Below, in pieces: positions 1 through 11,302 of a DNA stretch of 41,379 nt. Positions within the stretch are counted from its first letter, which is position 1, and each line of letters opens with the position of its first letter. The stretch is from contig MNCI01009176.1 in assembly GCA_015680685.1 (NCBI GenBank), positions 532,561-573,939 of the forward strand, written 5' to 3'. The translations under genes and the position numbers were made by a program. This stretch comes from Gnetum montanum. Its lineage: Eukaryota; Streptophyta; Gnetopsida; Gnetales; Gnetaceae. The notes beneath the pieces are model-generated. The model worked only from the letters and a program-made list of their open reading frames with translations, had not been told where the DNA came from and searched no databases.

Positions 1-730
1 TCTATAAATAAGAGGTAGCTCTCCCTTTGTTTCTCATCTAGATCTAGACCCTTAGCAAAAATCTGGTAGTTTTACCTCTCCAGAGATAGAATATTTTCCA
101 TGTGCCCACAGTAGGAGCTCCAAAGTGAATGGATCTTTATTTGAGTAAATATTATACCTGAACACATGTTTGTGTACAACAATAAAGATGAACTTCTTGG
201 ATAAACCTTGCAGTGCATGGAATAGGCTAAATAGGATTTTATTTATTGTTATTTACTATTTATCATTTAATCACTTTATTAGCCATTAAATCTCTCTCAA
301 CCCTTCTCTCCTAGTTAAGTGCCTCAGTGCGACCGCTTCGAGCACGTGCGTTATGCTTGGTGATCCTAGCAACGACTAGCGTTTGGTAACCAAGGTTGCA
401 TTGGTTCAGGGTGTGAATGGTAAGTGGGAACAGATGTTGATGCTAGGTTAATTAAGACTTAGTTAGTTAGTTAAAGTTAGTTAATTAGTCTCTTTACCCT
501 TCACCTTATCATCATAGGAGATAAAACCGAAAAGCTATAAAAATTATATACCTTAGACTTACTTAATCATACAACCGTGACAACTACAAGTAAGTCTGGG
601 AAGACAACGAATGATTAACCTTAAGTGTTCCATAAGGCATGTAGGCACTTACTCTATGAAGTTTGACCGGATCGCACGTGCTACGCTCGTATTCGTATGG
701 TTGAGTGTAGGGGTACCTCACCACTCATCA
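1..730 (+). mobile_element. 5' LTR (LTR A) of a Ty3/gypsy-type element, cut by window start
   Basis: This stretch matches 7200-7929 almost base for base over the same 730-bp length, so it is the 5' partner of LTR C and lacks only about 33 bp of its start, which lies outside the window. It has a TATA box (TCTATAAATAAG at the first bases), an AATAAA motif near 181, and ends in CACTCATCA, the inverted match of the TGATG start seen in LTR C and LTR B. Two CACGTG cores lie near 342 and 675. A tRNA-Asp-like primer binding site follows directly. Confidence 0.88.
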
Positions 731-750
731 TTGACACCGTTGCCAGGGAC
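731..750 (+). other. Primer binding site, decayed tRNA-Asp type
   Basis: The bases right after LTR A read TTGACACCGTTGCCAGGGAC. The 3' end of plant tRNA-Asp predicts TGGCGCCGTTGCCGGGGA, the site used by Athila/Tat-type gypsy elements. The mismatches are mostly G to A, as expected from deamination of methylated cytosine on the other strand. The minus-strand relative has the same type of site next to its LTR at 11284-11302. Confidence 0.7.
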
Positions 751-870
751 TAAGTGTTTGTCCGCTAAGTAGAACATAGGAAATCACTCACATCGTTGGG
801 AGCTTAAACGAACCCTTAAGGTTAATTAAAAAAAATTTATAATGGTTAAATAGCACATTGAATAAAACAC

Positions 871-1363
871 AATGTCTTCTTCTTCTTCTCATAAGAGCAT
901 TACTCCACCTAGGTATCATACTAGAAACAGTCGGCAGTCTAAAACACATAACCAAAATCTACCAATTCCTCAACAATACCGGGTGGTATATACTCATCCC
1001 GATGAGTACATACCCAATTTTACTTTTATCCTTCATCAGGATAAATAGATGCGCTAGAGAGACTTGCAAGGTAACATAGTGTTACCTCCAGATCGGGCAG
1101 TCCCTAACATGCTTGTCCATGCTTTGGCATAGATAGGCATGACACAGCTCTACACTGAGTACATTATAGGTGATTTTGACATGAGGGATTACCATCCCAC
1201 AACCGCACAACATTTAAGGAACTCAAGGTAGCAGAGCCATCATACATTGTTGAAGGGAAAAGGAGTCCTGCACATCCTAAGTGAATTTGGAGATGGTGAA
1301 CCACTTATAACGGGTTCTCTATCGAAAGATGTTCCCCCTCCGAACAATAGTGAGGAGGTGGGG
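871..1363 (+). pseudogene. gag N-terminal part of element A-C, interrupted by a solo LTR
   Basis: From ATG 871 the frame begins MSSSSSSHKSITPPRYHT and includes the segment DEYIPNFTFILHQD, which is also found in the minus-strand element near 11030-11080. The frame then carries stop codons (for example near 1045) and breaks at 1363 where LTR B is inserted. Coding similarity to the minus-strand copy resumes after 2333, where both copies share a GGTTCTGAT block. The role would be capsid/nucleocapsid polyprotein. The copy is dead as a gene because of several stops and the insertion. Confidence 0.7.
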
Positions 1364-2328
1364 TGATGAGACGTGATATGCACAAGCTGCGATATCATGT
1401 CGTCCCCTGTGATGTTGCGTACGTGATATTGCAGTCCACCGCCAAATCTATAAATAAGAGGCGACACTCCCCTTATTTCTCATCCTAGGCTAGAAATCGG
1501 AAAACTCTGGTAGTTTGATCACTCCAGAGATAGAATATTTTCTATGTGCCCGCTGTAGGAGTCCCCAAGTGAACGGATCTTTATTCGAGCAGCTTTGTAC
1601 CTGAACGCAAGTTGTGTACGGCAATAAAGACGAGCTTTGTGGATAAACCTTGCAATGCATGGAATAGGATTTTATTACTTGTTATTTCTTACATGTCATT
1701 TATCACCTGTTATTTATTACCTACATTAGTGTGGCATGAATACGACTTGATTACAAGCATTGATGAATGTGTACGGCTAATCAAGGAATCGGTTGCTCAT
1801 CACAATTAGTCTCTCTCACCCTCAACTCCTAGAATGCGGAATGAGTACGACTTGATTACGAGTATCTATGGATGTGTATGGCTAGTCAAGGAATCAGCTG
1901 CTCATTACGTTTAGGCTAGTTAAGTGCCTCAGTATGACCACTTCGAGCACATGCATTACGTGTGGTGATCCCAGTAACGATTAGCATTTGGTAGCCATAG
2001 TTGCATAGTTCAGGGTGTGTACGGTAAGTGGGAATGGATGCTGACGCTAGTTAATTTAGACTTAGTCCTTAGTTAGAGTTAGTTAGCTTTCTCAACCCTT
2101 CACCTCGATAGCATAGGAGAAAAACTATAAAAGACCATAAAAATCATATACCTCGGACTTACTTAACCATACACAGTGACAAACACAAGTAAGTCTGGGA
2201 AGACAACGAATGATTAACCCCAAGTGTTCCATGGGGCGTGTAGGCATTTAGTCTGTGGAGTTCGACTAGATCACGTGTGCTACGCTCGTTTTGTATGGTT
2301 GAGTGTAGGGGTACCTCTCCACTCATCA
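1364..2328 (+). mobile_element. Solo LTR (LTR B) nested in gag, with TSD TGGGG
   Basis: The LTR starts TGATGAG and ends CTCATCA, giving perfect 7-bp inverted ends. The five bases before it (1359-1363) and after it (2329-2333) are both TGGGG, a 5-bp target site duplication, and gag similarity continues across it. It is therefore a solo LTR left by recombination between two LTRs of a separate insertion. It is 965 bp against 763 bp for LTR C, mainly because of a 105-bp-period duplication at 1731-1915 that LTRs A and C lack. A TATA box lies at about 1448. Confidence 0.88.
1731..1915 (+). repeat. Two-copy 105-bp-period repeat inside LTR B
   Basis: A block starting GTGGCATGAATACGACTTGA at 1731 recurs, diverged, from 1836 as GCGGAATGAGTACGACTTGA. 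The two copies are joined by a CT-rich linker that is also present in LTRs A and C, which lack the blocks. LTR D has the same arrangement from 13250 and 13355, again 105 bp apart. This marks B and D as one LTR subfamily. Confidence 0.75.
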
Positions 2329-2333
2329 TGGGG

Positions 2334-4146
2334 TATCAGAACCTACGCTCCACGATACACAACCCTGGTTCTGATCCCCGTGAACACCAGCTGTTCACTT
2401 AGATTATCATCACGATCGAGACCGAAGCCACAGAAGAGAAGGTAAGAAACATTTTCATGGCGATGGTTCTCCTTCTTTTTCCCCTTCATCACATCATTCA
2501 CCCTCTCCTTCCACATTAGGGCACAGCCATAAAGAGCATAACGGTGAGGATAGAGGTAGGAAAAATGAGAGACCTCGACGAGAGAGTTGAGAGAGAGGAC
2601 GAGGACAATCTAGAGAGTCTAGGCATGCAAGAAGGGAAAGTAGGGAACATCGTAGACATCATAGACGTCATGAAAGAGATGATCATGATGAACCCCTACT
2701 TGCCACCCAAAGTATGCTAGATATTATGAAGGCAGTTCAGATACCAAAAAGGCATCAAAAAGATAGTCAAATCAAGAGATTGGATATGAATAACATCCCA
2801 CGATTTGAAGGGGGATACAACGCTGATCCGCAAAATCATTTACAGGCATTCCACGATGCCTGCGCCTTGTAGAACATAGAGAACGAGTGGAAAAAACTGA
2901 AGTTGTTTTCCAAGACACTCATAAAGGAAGCAGAGAGTTGGTACTAGTCCTTAGAACCAGAAACCATTAGGAGGTGGAGTACAATGTTAGAACTCTTCAA
3001 CAATAAATACCAAACGCACTCCAGAGTGTCTAACTTGCGTAAGCAGATCCAAGGATGGAAGCAAGGTACTCATGAACCCTTGGATGTTGCCATGGGCTGC
3101 TACTATGCATTGTTACATTGTTGCCCAGGCCATGGTTACGCATAGCAAGATCAACTCTGCCACATCGTAGATGGGCTAAGGTATGAAACTAGGAGAACCC
3201 TTGGGACTTATGCCCAAGGGATATTATCAAAAATTAGATCCCATGAAGTTCATCGATTATTGGAGCAAGTAGCTAAAGAAGAAGGGGAGCTACAAAAAAG
3301 AGAAAGTGTGGAAGAATATAACCATGATCCTTCCCTTCGAAAGAAGGGAGTGAGATTTTGCGATGAAGAGGATGAGTCACCACTCAAAGAGTTGGTGAAC
3401 AGAAAAACCTTGCTACTTCAAAAGCTAACAATGGAAGTATCGGCTAAAGTAGATGAAGTATGGAGCTCCTTAGACAGTAAAATTGAAACTATCCTGAAGA
3501 TTGTAGAGGAATCTAAGGAGGAACAAAGTAGTGACAAGGATAAGAAAAAGCGGAGAGATTCAGGCCCTGCATGTGACAAGGATAAGGGAAAAATGAATAT
3601 TGTTGATGAGGTTGTGGATTCGGACACAGAAAATGATGGTGGATGTGAGATCTGCCAATATGACCATCCTAAAGGATGTTGTCCAATCATCTCACATCTA
3701 CAAGAGTCTGGGGTGTATGCACTCAACCCAAGACTTAACAAACGATAGACATCCTGAAGGTTACCTTATCCTCAAGGTAACCCAAGGCAATTCCACCAAC
3801 CGTTGACATATTATCCAAGTGGAACTCCACCACAACCCATTGGGCAACATCAGCAGTGGCAATACCCACAGTCATGGGGGATGCCACCATCAAAACAACA
3901 GTACCCTTACTGGCAACCAGATCCATATGGCTACTACGTGTAGCATTTGGTTTCTCCAAGTGACTCTATGGGTCACACAACTCCCCAACGTCACTACCAA
4001 GTTCAGGAGTATTTTAGAAGGACTCCTTCTCCTCCAGGAGATGCTCCATATCCATACCATCCTTCTAATCCGTCCGCACCTCTTCCTCCAGTAGTTCCTA
4101 TACCACCCGCTCCAACAATGCAAGGGGAACTCCCCACTCAACCATA
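2334..4146 (+). pseudogene. gag of element A-C, central and C-terminal part
   Basis: Translation gives a typical plant gypsy retrotrans_gag region. FEGGYNADPQNHLQAFHDAC (about 2810-2870) is followed by blocks resembling A-WY-SL, I-W--M-ELF-NKY, L-KQ--G and CP-H in the family order, up to about 3240. From 3260 a clean 162-codon frame gives a charged, coiled-coil-like region and then CEICQYDHPKGCC (3649-3687), a zinc knuckle. A frame change leads to a Tyr/Gln/Pro-rich tail (3750-4146). Stops at several sites (for example 2869 and 2947) make it non-functional. The minus-strand element carries the same modules in the same order. Confidence 0.82.
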
Positions 4147-4384
4147 GCAATGTAACACTACGAGAGCCATAACCGTTTAACCCACTACTGGTTCTGACAA
4201 CCACAAAAAGAGAAGACCTTTCTTTAGAACCAAAATCCTAAACAAGCTCTCACAACCATAAGTGGTTGAGTCTAGGTACACTCCTCCAACACATAAGGCT
4301 TCGATGCACCCTTCAGTCCAACAATAGAGCTTAACGTATACGGTTATCTTAACACATACCGTAACCAATTGGATCAAGGTAGGC

Positions 4385-4918
4385 CACCTTCCCAGGAAAC
4401 TATCTGACCCTGAAAGTCCATTAATTTATCTCCAAGTCACTGGGAAAAAACCACATAAGGCTCTTCTTGACTCAGGTTCCGGAGTCAACCTAATATCACG
4501 AGAAATGTATCAAGCCTGAAACCTACCCCAACTCAAGAAGAGCAATATTAAACTAGAGCTGGCTGATCAGTCCATCACCATTCCCTTGGGATTGCTGAAG
4601 GACATTGTTACCACTGTGTGTGGTTGGTCATACCTAGCCGATTTCCTGGTGATAGAAGTTAACAATGACAAAGGGGACTTCCCAATCATAATGGGAAGGG
4701 CATGGCTAAGCACAATAGACGCATGCCTAGGATTTACAATCTTTCCTTGGAAATATATAAGATAAATATTTATGGAAAGATTGAGAAGAAGAAAGTTCCA
4801 TGCATCACATACAGTGATTCATCGGGTGATGACATGGAGGAATATTCGACATCTCCTCCATGCAATAGGTGTGCCCTTGAAACTTTGAGACAAAGATGCC
4901 TATATGTAGCAACCACAT
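4385..4918 (+). pseudogene. Retropepsin-like aspartic protease domain of element A-C
   Basis: The frame reads LIYLQVTGKKPHKALLDSGSGVNLIS in two stretches, with the catalytic Asp in the LLDSGS motif (codon near 4469). It is followed by a hydrophobic core and the IIMGRAWL segment (about 4687-4710), which matches the I-LG/MGR-WL flap-side motif of gypsy proteases. A TGA near 4517 interrupts it. In LTR elements this enzyme cuts the Gag-Pol polyprotein. No reverse transcriptase follows; a minisatellite begins about 280 bp downstream, so the element appears to have encoded Gag and protease only, or lost the rest. Confidence 0.78.
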
Positions 4919-5200
4919 AAATAGTGGTCACCCCGTGGTTGACAGCTAGTTGAAAGAGTAATCGACCAACATGCATGGAATGAACTGGGAGAACAACTCA
5001 TGCCCGCAACGAAGGCATAGATACATTGGAGTATGGGCATCGTCGACTTCCACCCCTTAATCTAAGAACATCAATGGGGAGAAGTTGGGCACTTTTAATA
5101 AATTCAAGAAGGTGTTCATTATTTTGGATCTCTCCCTTTCCATTCAGTCATGGGGGAGATGGCCACCTATGCTAATCATTTGGGGCCCTCAGTTCTTTTT

Positions 5201-5396
5201 AAGTTTTTGTTTTACATATTTTTGTTTTACACGTTTTTGTTTTACACATTTTTGTTTTACACTTTTTTGTTTTACATATTTTTGTTTTACACGTTTTTGT
5301 TTTACACGTTTTTGTTTTACACATTTTTGTTTTACACGTTTTTGTTTTACACATTTCTGTTTTACATGTTTTTGTTTTACACATTTTTGTTTTACA
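5201..5396 (+). repeat. 16-bp minisatellite, about 12 units
   Basis: The unit is close to TTTTTGTTTTACACRT, repeated in direct order about twelve times with few changes. Because 16 is not a multiple of three, each strand reads through in more than one frame, producing long low-complexity frames rich in Cys-Phe-Thr or Lys-Gln-Lys-Cys that are artefacts, not genes. The array sits between the protease remnant and the 3' non-coding region. Confidence 0.93.
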
Positions 5397-7166
5397 ACAT
5401 CGTTATACTTTTTCATTTGTGTGTGTGTGTTATCCACCTTGTAAGTTTGTCATTTAATAAGTGTCCTTCATGATGGTATGAACTGTTTTTATATTGATTG
5501 CTAATGTTTGGTTTTTGCCTTTAAGTTATGATGTTGATACTAAGGTATGGTTCTTTTGATATGGCAGGCAATGAGTTCACTTCATCCATTTATCCACAAG
5601 TTTCTATGGTCTCTCTCGGCTTGGAAAAGTACAGTCCCTTTCTATAATAAGAACTATAACGAATTAGTGACTGGGTATTTCTCAAACTAAGGAAGGACTC
5701 AAGGATTAAAAAGGGTGTGACTTTAAGGGAACTTGATGCATTTGTGTTGGCCATTCTCTTGGGTGCTTTGATGTTTTCTTCTTGAGTTTTCTTACCGTTT
5801 CGAGGCTACTCCATTATCAGGAAGCTGAGCAAATAAAAATAAAAAAGTCTTTGCATGGTGTGGTTCTCATGTATAAACACATAAAACAACAAAAAAAAGT
5901 GAGAATTCAAAGCACACCCCTTAGACGTAATAACCATTTGGGCTACAAGCACTGGTTATAGAACTCAAAATAAAAATGTTTCCTCTAACTAAGGCCCTTA
6001 TCGCTTTCCATTCTCTCCTCCTTCATTTCGTCGAAATGGTGGTGGCTCTTGAGTGAAGGCATTCTTGTTACTTCAAGAGGATGGATTGGCCGAATGTATT
6101 AATGCGAAATCACTAGATGTGGTTTGTTTGAAGCCAGAATTGGAATGGGATCTACTAAGTCACAATAACCATGAAATACACAAGGGGCTGTACACCACCT
6201 TATTCTTGGGATTCCATTCCATTCTCTTCTCTCCATCCTTCTCTCCATTGTTCACCTCATTGTTGGTTGTAACATTAATGTATATTTTAGTTGATGCATT
6301 GTTTTCTTTTTGGTAAATTCTTGCAGTTAAGACCTTAACTCTTGTTCTAAATTACATTCCTAGAGCCTACGGACTCTTTGAATGTGGGATTGTCAGGGCA
6401 TTAAGGGCATGAGACTGCTTTGGGGAGGACCCACTGACATTCCTATTTGGTGCACTAGTTGAATTCTTTTCCCTAACATTTTTACAATCCATTTTATTTT
6501 GTTCATTTCCATCTTGACATCTATTTCATCGGCGTTATAGTTGTCTCTTTTTCTTCATCTTTCTTATTCCTTTTCTTTCTCCATTCTATCACTACCGGAG
6601 GTTCGCGATTAGTCATGGGGGTACGAGGCCCAATTTTTTCAATTTTCTCCTAACCCCTACACCTTCAGTAGTCATCAATATTATATCTCCAGACTTGCAA
6701 TCAGCCATACCATAGCCTAGCTAATGGACCTTTCACTGAAGCAAGGTATCAATTGCATTATGATTCATTTACCCTTGCTAATATAAAGACTGTGTTGTGT
6801 GTGCAAATGGCAATCATGCAACAAGGATTCGATCCAGAAGGAACACTTGGAATGGACCAGTGCTGAAGTAGCTATGCAAGGAGCAAGACCGATGGTGTGC
6901 TTACGGATGGACAACGAAAGGCATAATCTTGGCGTTGACAACAGCAACACTTCTTTCTCTCTCTCTCTTTCTCAGCTGCCAAATCAGGCCTTATGTCAAT
7001 GTATAAGGTGTTCACTCTTGTTGTCATGAACACCAGTTTTGTCTTGTCTTGTAATGATGATCCATTCACATGTCATCCCATTAGTTCCATTTGAGTCAAT
7101 AATCTCATACCATCCCAATATTTTGTAAGGAACTCGAGGACAAGTTTTCATTCAGTCATGGGGGTA
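5397..7166 (+). other. 3' internal non-coding region of element A-C
   Basis: I find no RT, RNase H or integrase motif in either strand here. Short open frames (for example 6053-6316) show no recognisable domain. A CTCTCTCT tract lies near 6957-6968. The phrase CATTCAGTCATGGGGG occurs at about 5140-5156 and again at 7150-7165, just before LTR C, so the second copy is the probable polypurine tract region and the first may be a displaced duplicate. Confidence 0.5.
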
Positions 7167-7929
7167 TGATGGGATGTGATATCACGGTGCGTCGCCAAGT
7201 CTATAACTAAGAGGTGGCTCTCCATTTTTTTCTCATCTAGATCTAGAACCTTAGTGAAACTCTGGCAATTTTACCTTTCCAGAGATAGAATATTTTCCAT
7301 GTGCCCGCAATAGGAGCTCCAAAGTGAACGGATCTTTATTTGAGAAAATATTATACCTAAACACATGTTTATGTATGGCAATAAAGACGAACTGCTTGGA
7401 TAAACCTTGCAGTGCATGGAATAGGCTAAATAGGATTTTATTTATTGTTATTTACTATTTATCATTTAATCACTTTATTCGCCATTAAATCTCTCTCAAC
7501 CCTTCTCTCCTAGTTAAGTACCTCAATACGACTACTTCGAGCACGTGCGTTACGCTTGGTGATCCCAGCAACGACTAGCGTTTGGTAACCAAGGTTGCAT
7601 TGGTTCAGGGTGTGAACGGTAAGTGGGAATAGATGCTGATGCTAGGTTAATTAAGACTTAGTTAGTTAGTTAAAGTTAGTTAATTAGTCTCTTCGCCCTT
7701 CACCTTATCAGCATAGGAGATAAAATCGAAAAACTATAAAAATCATATACTTCAGACTTACTTAATCATACAACCATGACAACTACAAGTAAGTCTGGGA
7801 AGACAACGAATGATTAAATTTAAGTGTTCCATAAGGCATGTAGGCACTTAGTCTATAGAGTTCGAATGGATCATGTGTGCTACTCTCGTATTCGTATGGT
7901 TGAGTGTAGGGGTACCTTGCCACTCATCA
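7167..7929 (+). mobile_element. 3' LTR (LTR C) of element A-C
   Basis: It begins TGATGGGATGTGATATCAC and ends CACTCATCA, 763 bp. It pairs with LTR A by near-identical sequence and equal length over the shared part. A G-rich stretch (ATGGGGG, 7158-7164) just upstream fits a polypurine tract. The 5 bp after it, ACTAG (7930-7934), should be one half of the target site duplication; its partner lies before the window start. TATA box at about 7200, AATAAA near 7380. Confidence 0.87.
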
Positions 7930-8038
7930 ACTAGTGATGAACTTGCTCGAGTTCATTCATGCTTGCAACATATTAGTACATTAGGCCCTCAATAGGTTTC
8001 ATGCATAATGTACTACTACTAGAATCAGTTATTAGCCA

Positions 8039-8560
8039 CTAGGTGCCTTCCTGTTTTGTGGCTACTATGTACAGACATCTTTGGATTTCAGCTTCTGATG
8101 CACATTGCTTGCATGCAAAGATAGATGTTTGCTTTACTAACCATAACTTTTGCACACAATAGCACCTTGAATCATTGTACGTGATACATAGAATCCTCTT
8201 CTTCTCGATCTTTCCAAATTCATTTTCTTTTGATATCTCTAAGGAAAGATCTTTAATGCCCATTTTGACATCAATGGTTCTTAACCATGCCTTTCCCATA
8301 ATAACTGCGAAGTCCCCCTTGTAGTTCTCCACTTTGATTACTAGGAAATCATCAGGATTTGACCACTCATAAATGATGGTTACAATGTTCCCTACCAGTC
8401 CCAATGAAACTATGATGAATTGGTCTGCCGGTTCCAGTTGAATGTTGCTTTTCTTCAAGGGAGGAAGGTTCCACATTGTGTACATCTCATGCAAGATCAA
8501 ATTAACACTAATACTAAAGTTAAGAACAGATTTACAAGGCTCATTCCCAAAAATTTGCAA
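8039..8560 (-). pseudogene. Protease remnant of the minus-strand gypsy-type element
   Basis: This open frame parallels the + strand protease at 4385-4918: LPPLKKSNIQLE against LPQLKKSNIKLE, then VIMGKAWLRTID and the shared tail CITY-DS followed by C---A-E---RCLY. The catalytic position has changed: where the + copy has LLDSGSGVNLIS, this copy has VLNFSISVNLIL, so the Asp is Asn and the domain would be inactive even though the frame is open for 173 codons. The element's 3' end beyond 7934 is missing, probably because element A-C inserted there. Confidence 0.72.
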
Positions 8561-8643
8561 ATATACTAGGGGACTCTTGGGATTAGCTAATTTTTTGGGC
8601 AGGTTACTAGTTCAAATCCAAATAGATACAACATCGGTTAGCG

Positions 8644-11140
8644 TTATAGTATGGATTTGAGATGGATTTTGGTTTGAAGGGGACTCACATAGATGTGAAA
8701 TAGAGGAAGGTGGAGGAGCAAGGTTAACAACCACCGATGTGTCTGATGACTTTGGTGGACTATGAGGTTAGAAGAAGGGACTTTTATTTGTTCATGGTTT
8801 TGACCCACTTGGTGGGTTAACTGCTTGTAGATTAAATGCCCTTGTAGCATTCCTTTGTTGTGGTTGGGTAGGTAATTTACCCTGCATGGACGGAGTAGGT
8901 GGTAGCTGTGTAGGAGATGGAGGAGTAGGTGCAGGGACAGGAGGTGCATGAGGATAGTAGGTGGCATCCCTCCCTAGATAAGGTAATTGGTATGCTTTAG
9001 GAGGCTAGTGGTAAGGTTGGTAAGTGGCAACATGACTAGAGGAATCTCGTGGAGATGAAGGTTGCTGAACATAGTAACCATAGGGATCTGGTTGCTGGTA
9101 AGGGTATTGTTGTCTTGGAGGTGGCAATGCCCATGATTGTGGTTACTACCACTACCGGTACAATTCGTAGGGTTACAATGAAATTCCACTTGGATAGTAC
9201 TATTTTGGTTGGTGGAACTGTCAAGGATTTCCTTGTGGATAAGGCAATATTCTAGGTGTTTGCCTTTGTGCAAGTCGTGGATGTAAGGCATACACCGCAG
9301 ATTCCTACAAGTGTGACACAATTGGGCAACATCCCTTAGGATGTTCATATTAGTAGATGTCACACCCACCATCATCATCTGAGTTACTATCCGTAGCCAT
9401 CTCTATCGTAGCCATTTTACCCTTACCCTTAGATATGACACATTTAGCTTCCTTATGTCTCTTGCGCTCACACTTACCACTTTACTCTTTGGAATCTTTA
9501 GTAATTTTTAATATAGCCAAAAACCTATTATCCATGGAGTTCCATAATTGATCAACCTTAGTCGTGATTTTAGATTGCAATTTCTAGAGTAGAAAGGTTT
9601 TCTAATTAGCCACCTCATCTTTGGTGAATTCATCCTCATTGTTAAAAAATCGAAGCTCCCTTTTCTAGATAGAAGGATCCCTATTATATTCTTCTACACT
9701 TTTGAATTTTCTTAGTTCTTCCTCATCCTTGGCTATGTGTTCAATTAATTTTTGAATCCAACGAGTGCTTAACTCTATTAATCTCTCTTGGGCAGAGACA
9801 CCAAGGGTTTTCCTAGTTTTAGACTGCAACCCGTCTATGATATGATGAAGATGATCAAGCTAAGAGTATCCATGGCTAGGATACCTATGTAATAGAGAGT
9901 AGTATCAACCAATAGCAGCATCCAAGGGCTCATGATTTCCTTGTTTTAACCCTTGAATCTACTTCCTTAGATTGGATACTTAGTAGTACGTTTGATATTT
10001 GTCATTGAATAATTCTAACATCATACTTCATTGCCTGATTGATTTTGGTTCCAACGATCGATACCAATTTTCTATTTCCTTTATGAGTATCCTTGGAAAT
10101 AATTTTAGCTTCTACTAATCATTTTCAATATTCTGCAAGGCACATGCATCTTGGAAGGCTTGGAGATGATTTTGCATATTAGCATCATATCCTCCCTTGA
10201 ACTGAGGGATATTGTTCATGTTTAGCCTCTTTATTTTGCTATCCTTCATGTGCCTTGTTGGAATCCATATAGCCTCTACAATATTCAATATTCCCCAAGT
10301 GGCAAGTAGAGGTTCATCAAGGCCATGATGATGGTGCCTACGATGTTCTCTACTAGCCCTTCTTTCTTGATGTTGCGTCTCTCTGGATTACCCACGTCTT
10401 CAATCACGACTGTCCTGATGGTCCCTTTTGTTGTTCTGGTCTTGTTGATCACCTTCATCATTGTTATTCCTTTTGTGGCCATGATTTGAGCCAGATGAAG
10501 ATGATGATGATGAAGGGGAAGAAGAAGAAGAACTTGCTCCACGCTGATGCCTATCATCCTTCCTTCGATGCTCACGACCATGATTACAATCGTGATCTCC
10601 TTTTTTTCCATTTTCCTAACTTGATTTTCTAAATCCATTTTTGTCATTGGATCTATTTTAATCAGAACCTAGATTATGAATTATGGATTGTACATTCTAG
10701 TTGAGGGCACCCTAAACAAAGTCAAAGAGAGTAGAATCACTAAAGAAGTGGTCACCTCCATCAAATGGGCCAAGCAGAGGTGGAAAAGTGCTTGATCCCT
10801 TGCCCTTCACAAGTTTTTGTTGCTACTCTAGTTGATGATCCCTTAATCTTTGTACTTCAATGGGATGATAATACCTTGAGTCGAGGTCTCACATCTTGTA
10901 TTCTCCATGAAGATGTTGAAGCCCATGTCGTGTGAGCATTAGCTGGAGCATTGCTAGAATAGATTGGTTAGGTGGAAACACAATGTTTCCTTCCATATCA
11001 CACCATCATAATAGTTCATCTTGATGCAAGATGAAGGTGAAGTTAGGTACATACTCATCAGGATGAGGATATACCACCTAGTATTGTTGAGGCACCTAGA
11101 CTGCCCTGGGCAGAGATGGACTCCTGTGAGAAGAAGACAT
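8644..11140 (-). pseudogene. gag of the minus-strand gypsy-type element
   Basis: Read on the minus strand from ATG at 11140 (MSSSHRSPS), it has the DEYVPNFTFILHQDE segment, an RS/Glu-Lys-rich region near 10300-10650, the retrotrans_gag core around 9800-10200, a zinc-knuckle region near 9300-9380 and a Gln/Pro/Tyr-rich tail at 8650-9200. Module order equals that of element A-C. Many stops and frame changes make it a relic. Because this copy has no nested LTR in gag, it shows what the uninterrupted region looks like. Confidence 0.72.
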
Positions 11141-11283
11141 TTTGTGTTAATGAACTTATAGGCAATGTGCCGTTAAAGTTTAATTTAATTGTAATAATTT
11201 TTTTGATAGGATTTAACTCTTTGGGTTCAAACAACGAGGTTACTAAGTTTCACTTGGTTTACATAGTGCATGTAGAACTACAA

Positions 11284-11302
11284 TCCCTGGCAATGGTGCC
11301 AA
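11284..11302 (-). other. Primer binding site of the minus-strand element, tRNA-Asp type
   Basis: On the minus strand the bases directly inside the LTR read TTGGCACCATTGCCAGGG, a near match to TGGCGCCGTTGCCGGGGA expected for tRNA-Asp. Differences are again G to A. Confidence 0.72.

Noticed and set aside
858-1079. 73-codon frame with a hydrophobic product near the window start
   Set aside because: It is a shadow frame of the gag start, which reads from ATG 871 in another frame and is supported by similarity to the minus-strand element.
2329-2345. Initiator-Met-type primer binding site after LTR B
   Set aside because: The apparent TGG...TATCAGAACC match is produced by the TGGGG target site duplication plus gag sequence; the same TGGGG precedes the LTR and other family members use a tRNA-Asp-type site.
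5085-5473. Cys/Phe/Thr-rich and Lys/Gln/Cys-rich open frames on both strands
   Set aside because: They are translations of a 16-bp minisatellite in several frames; no start context or domain supports a gene.
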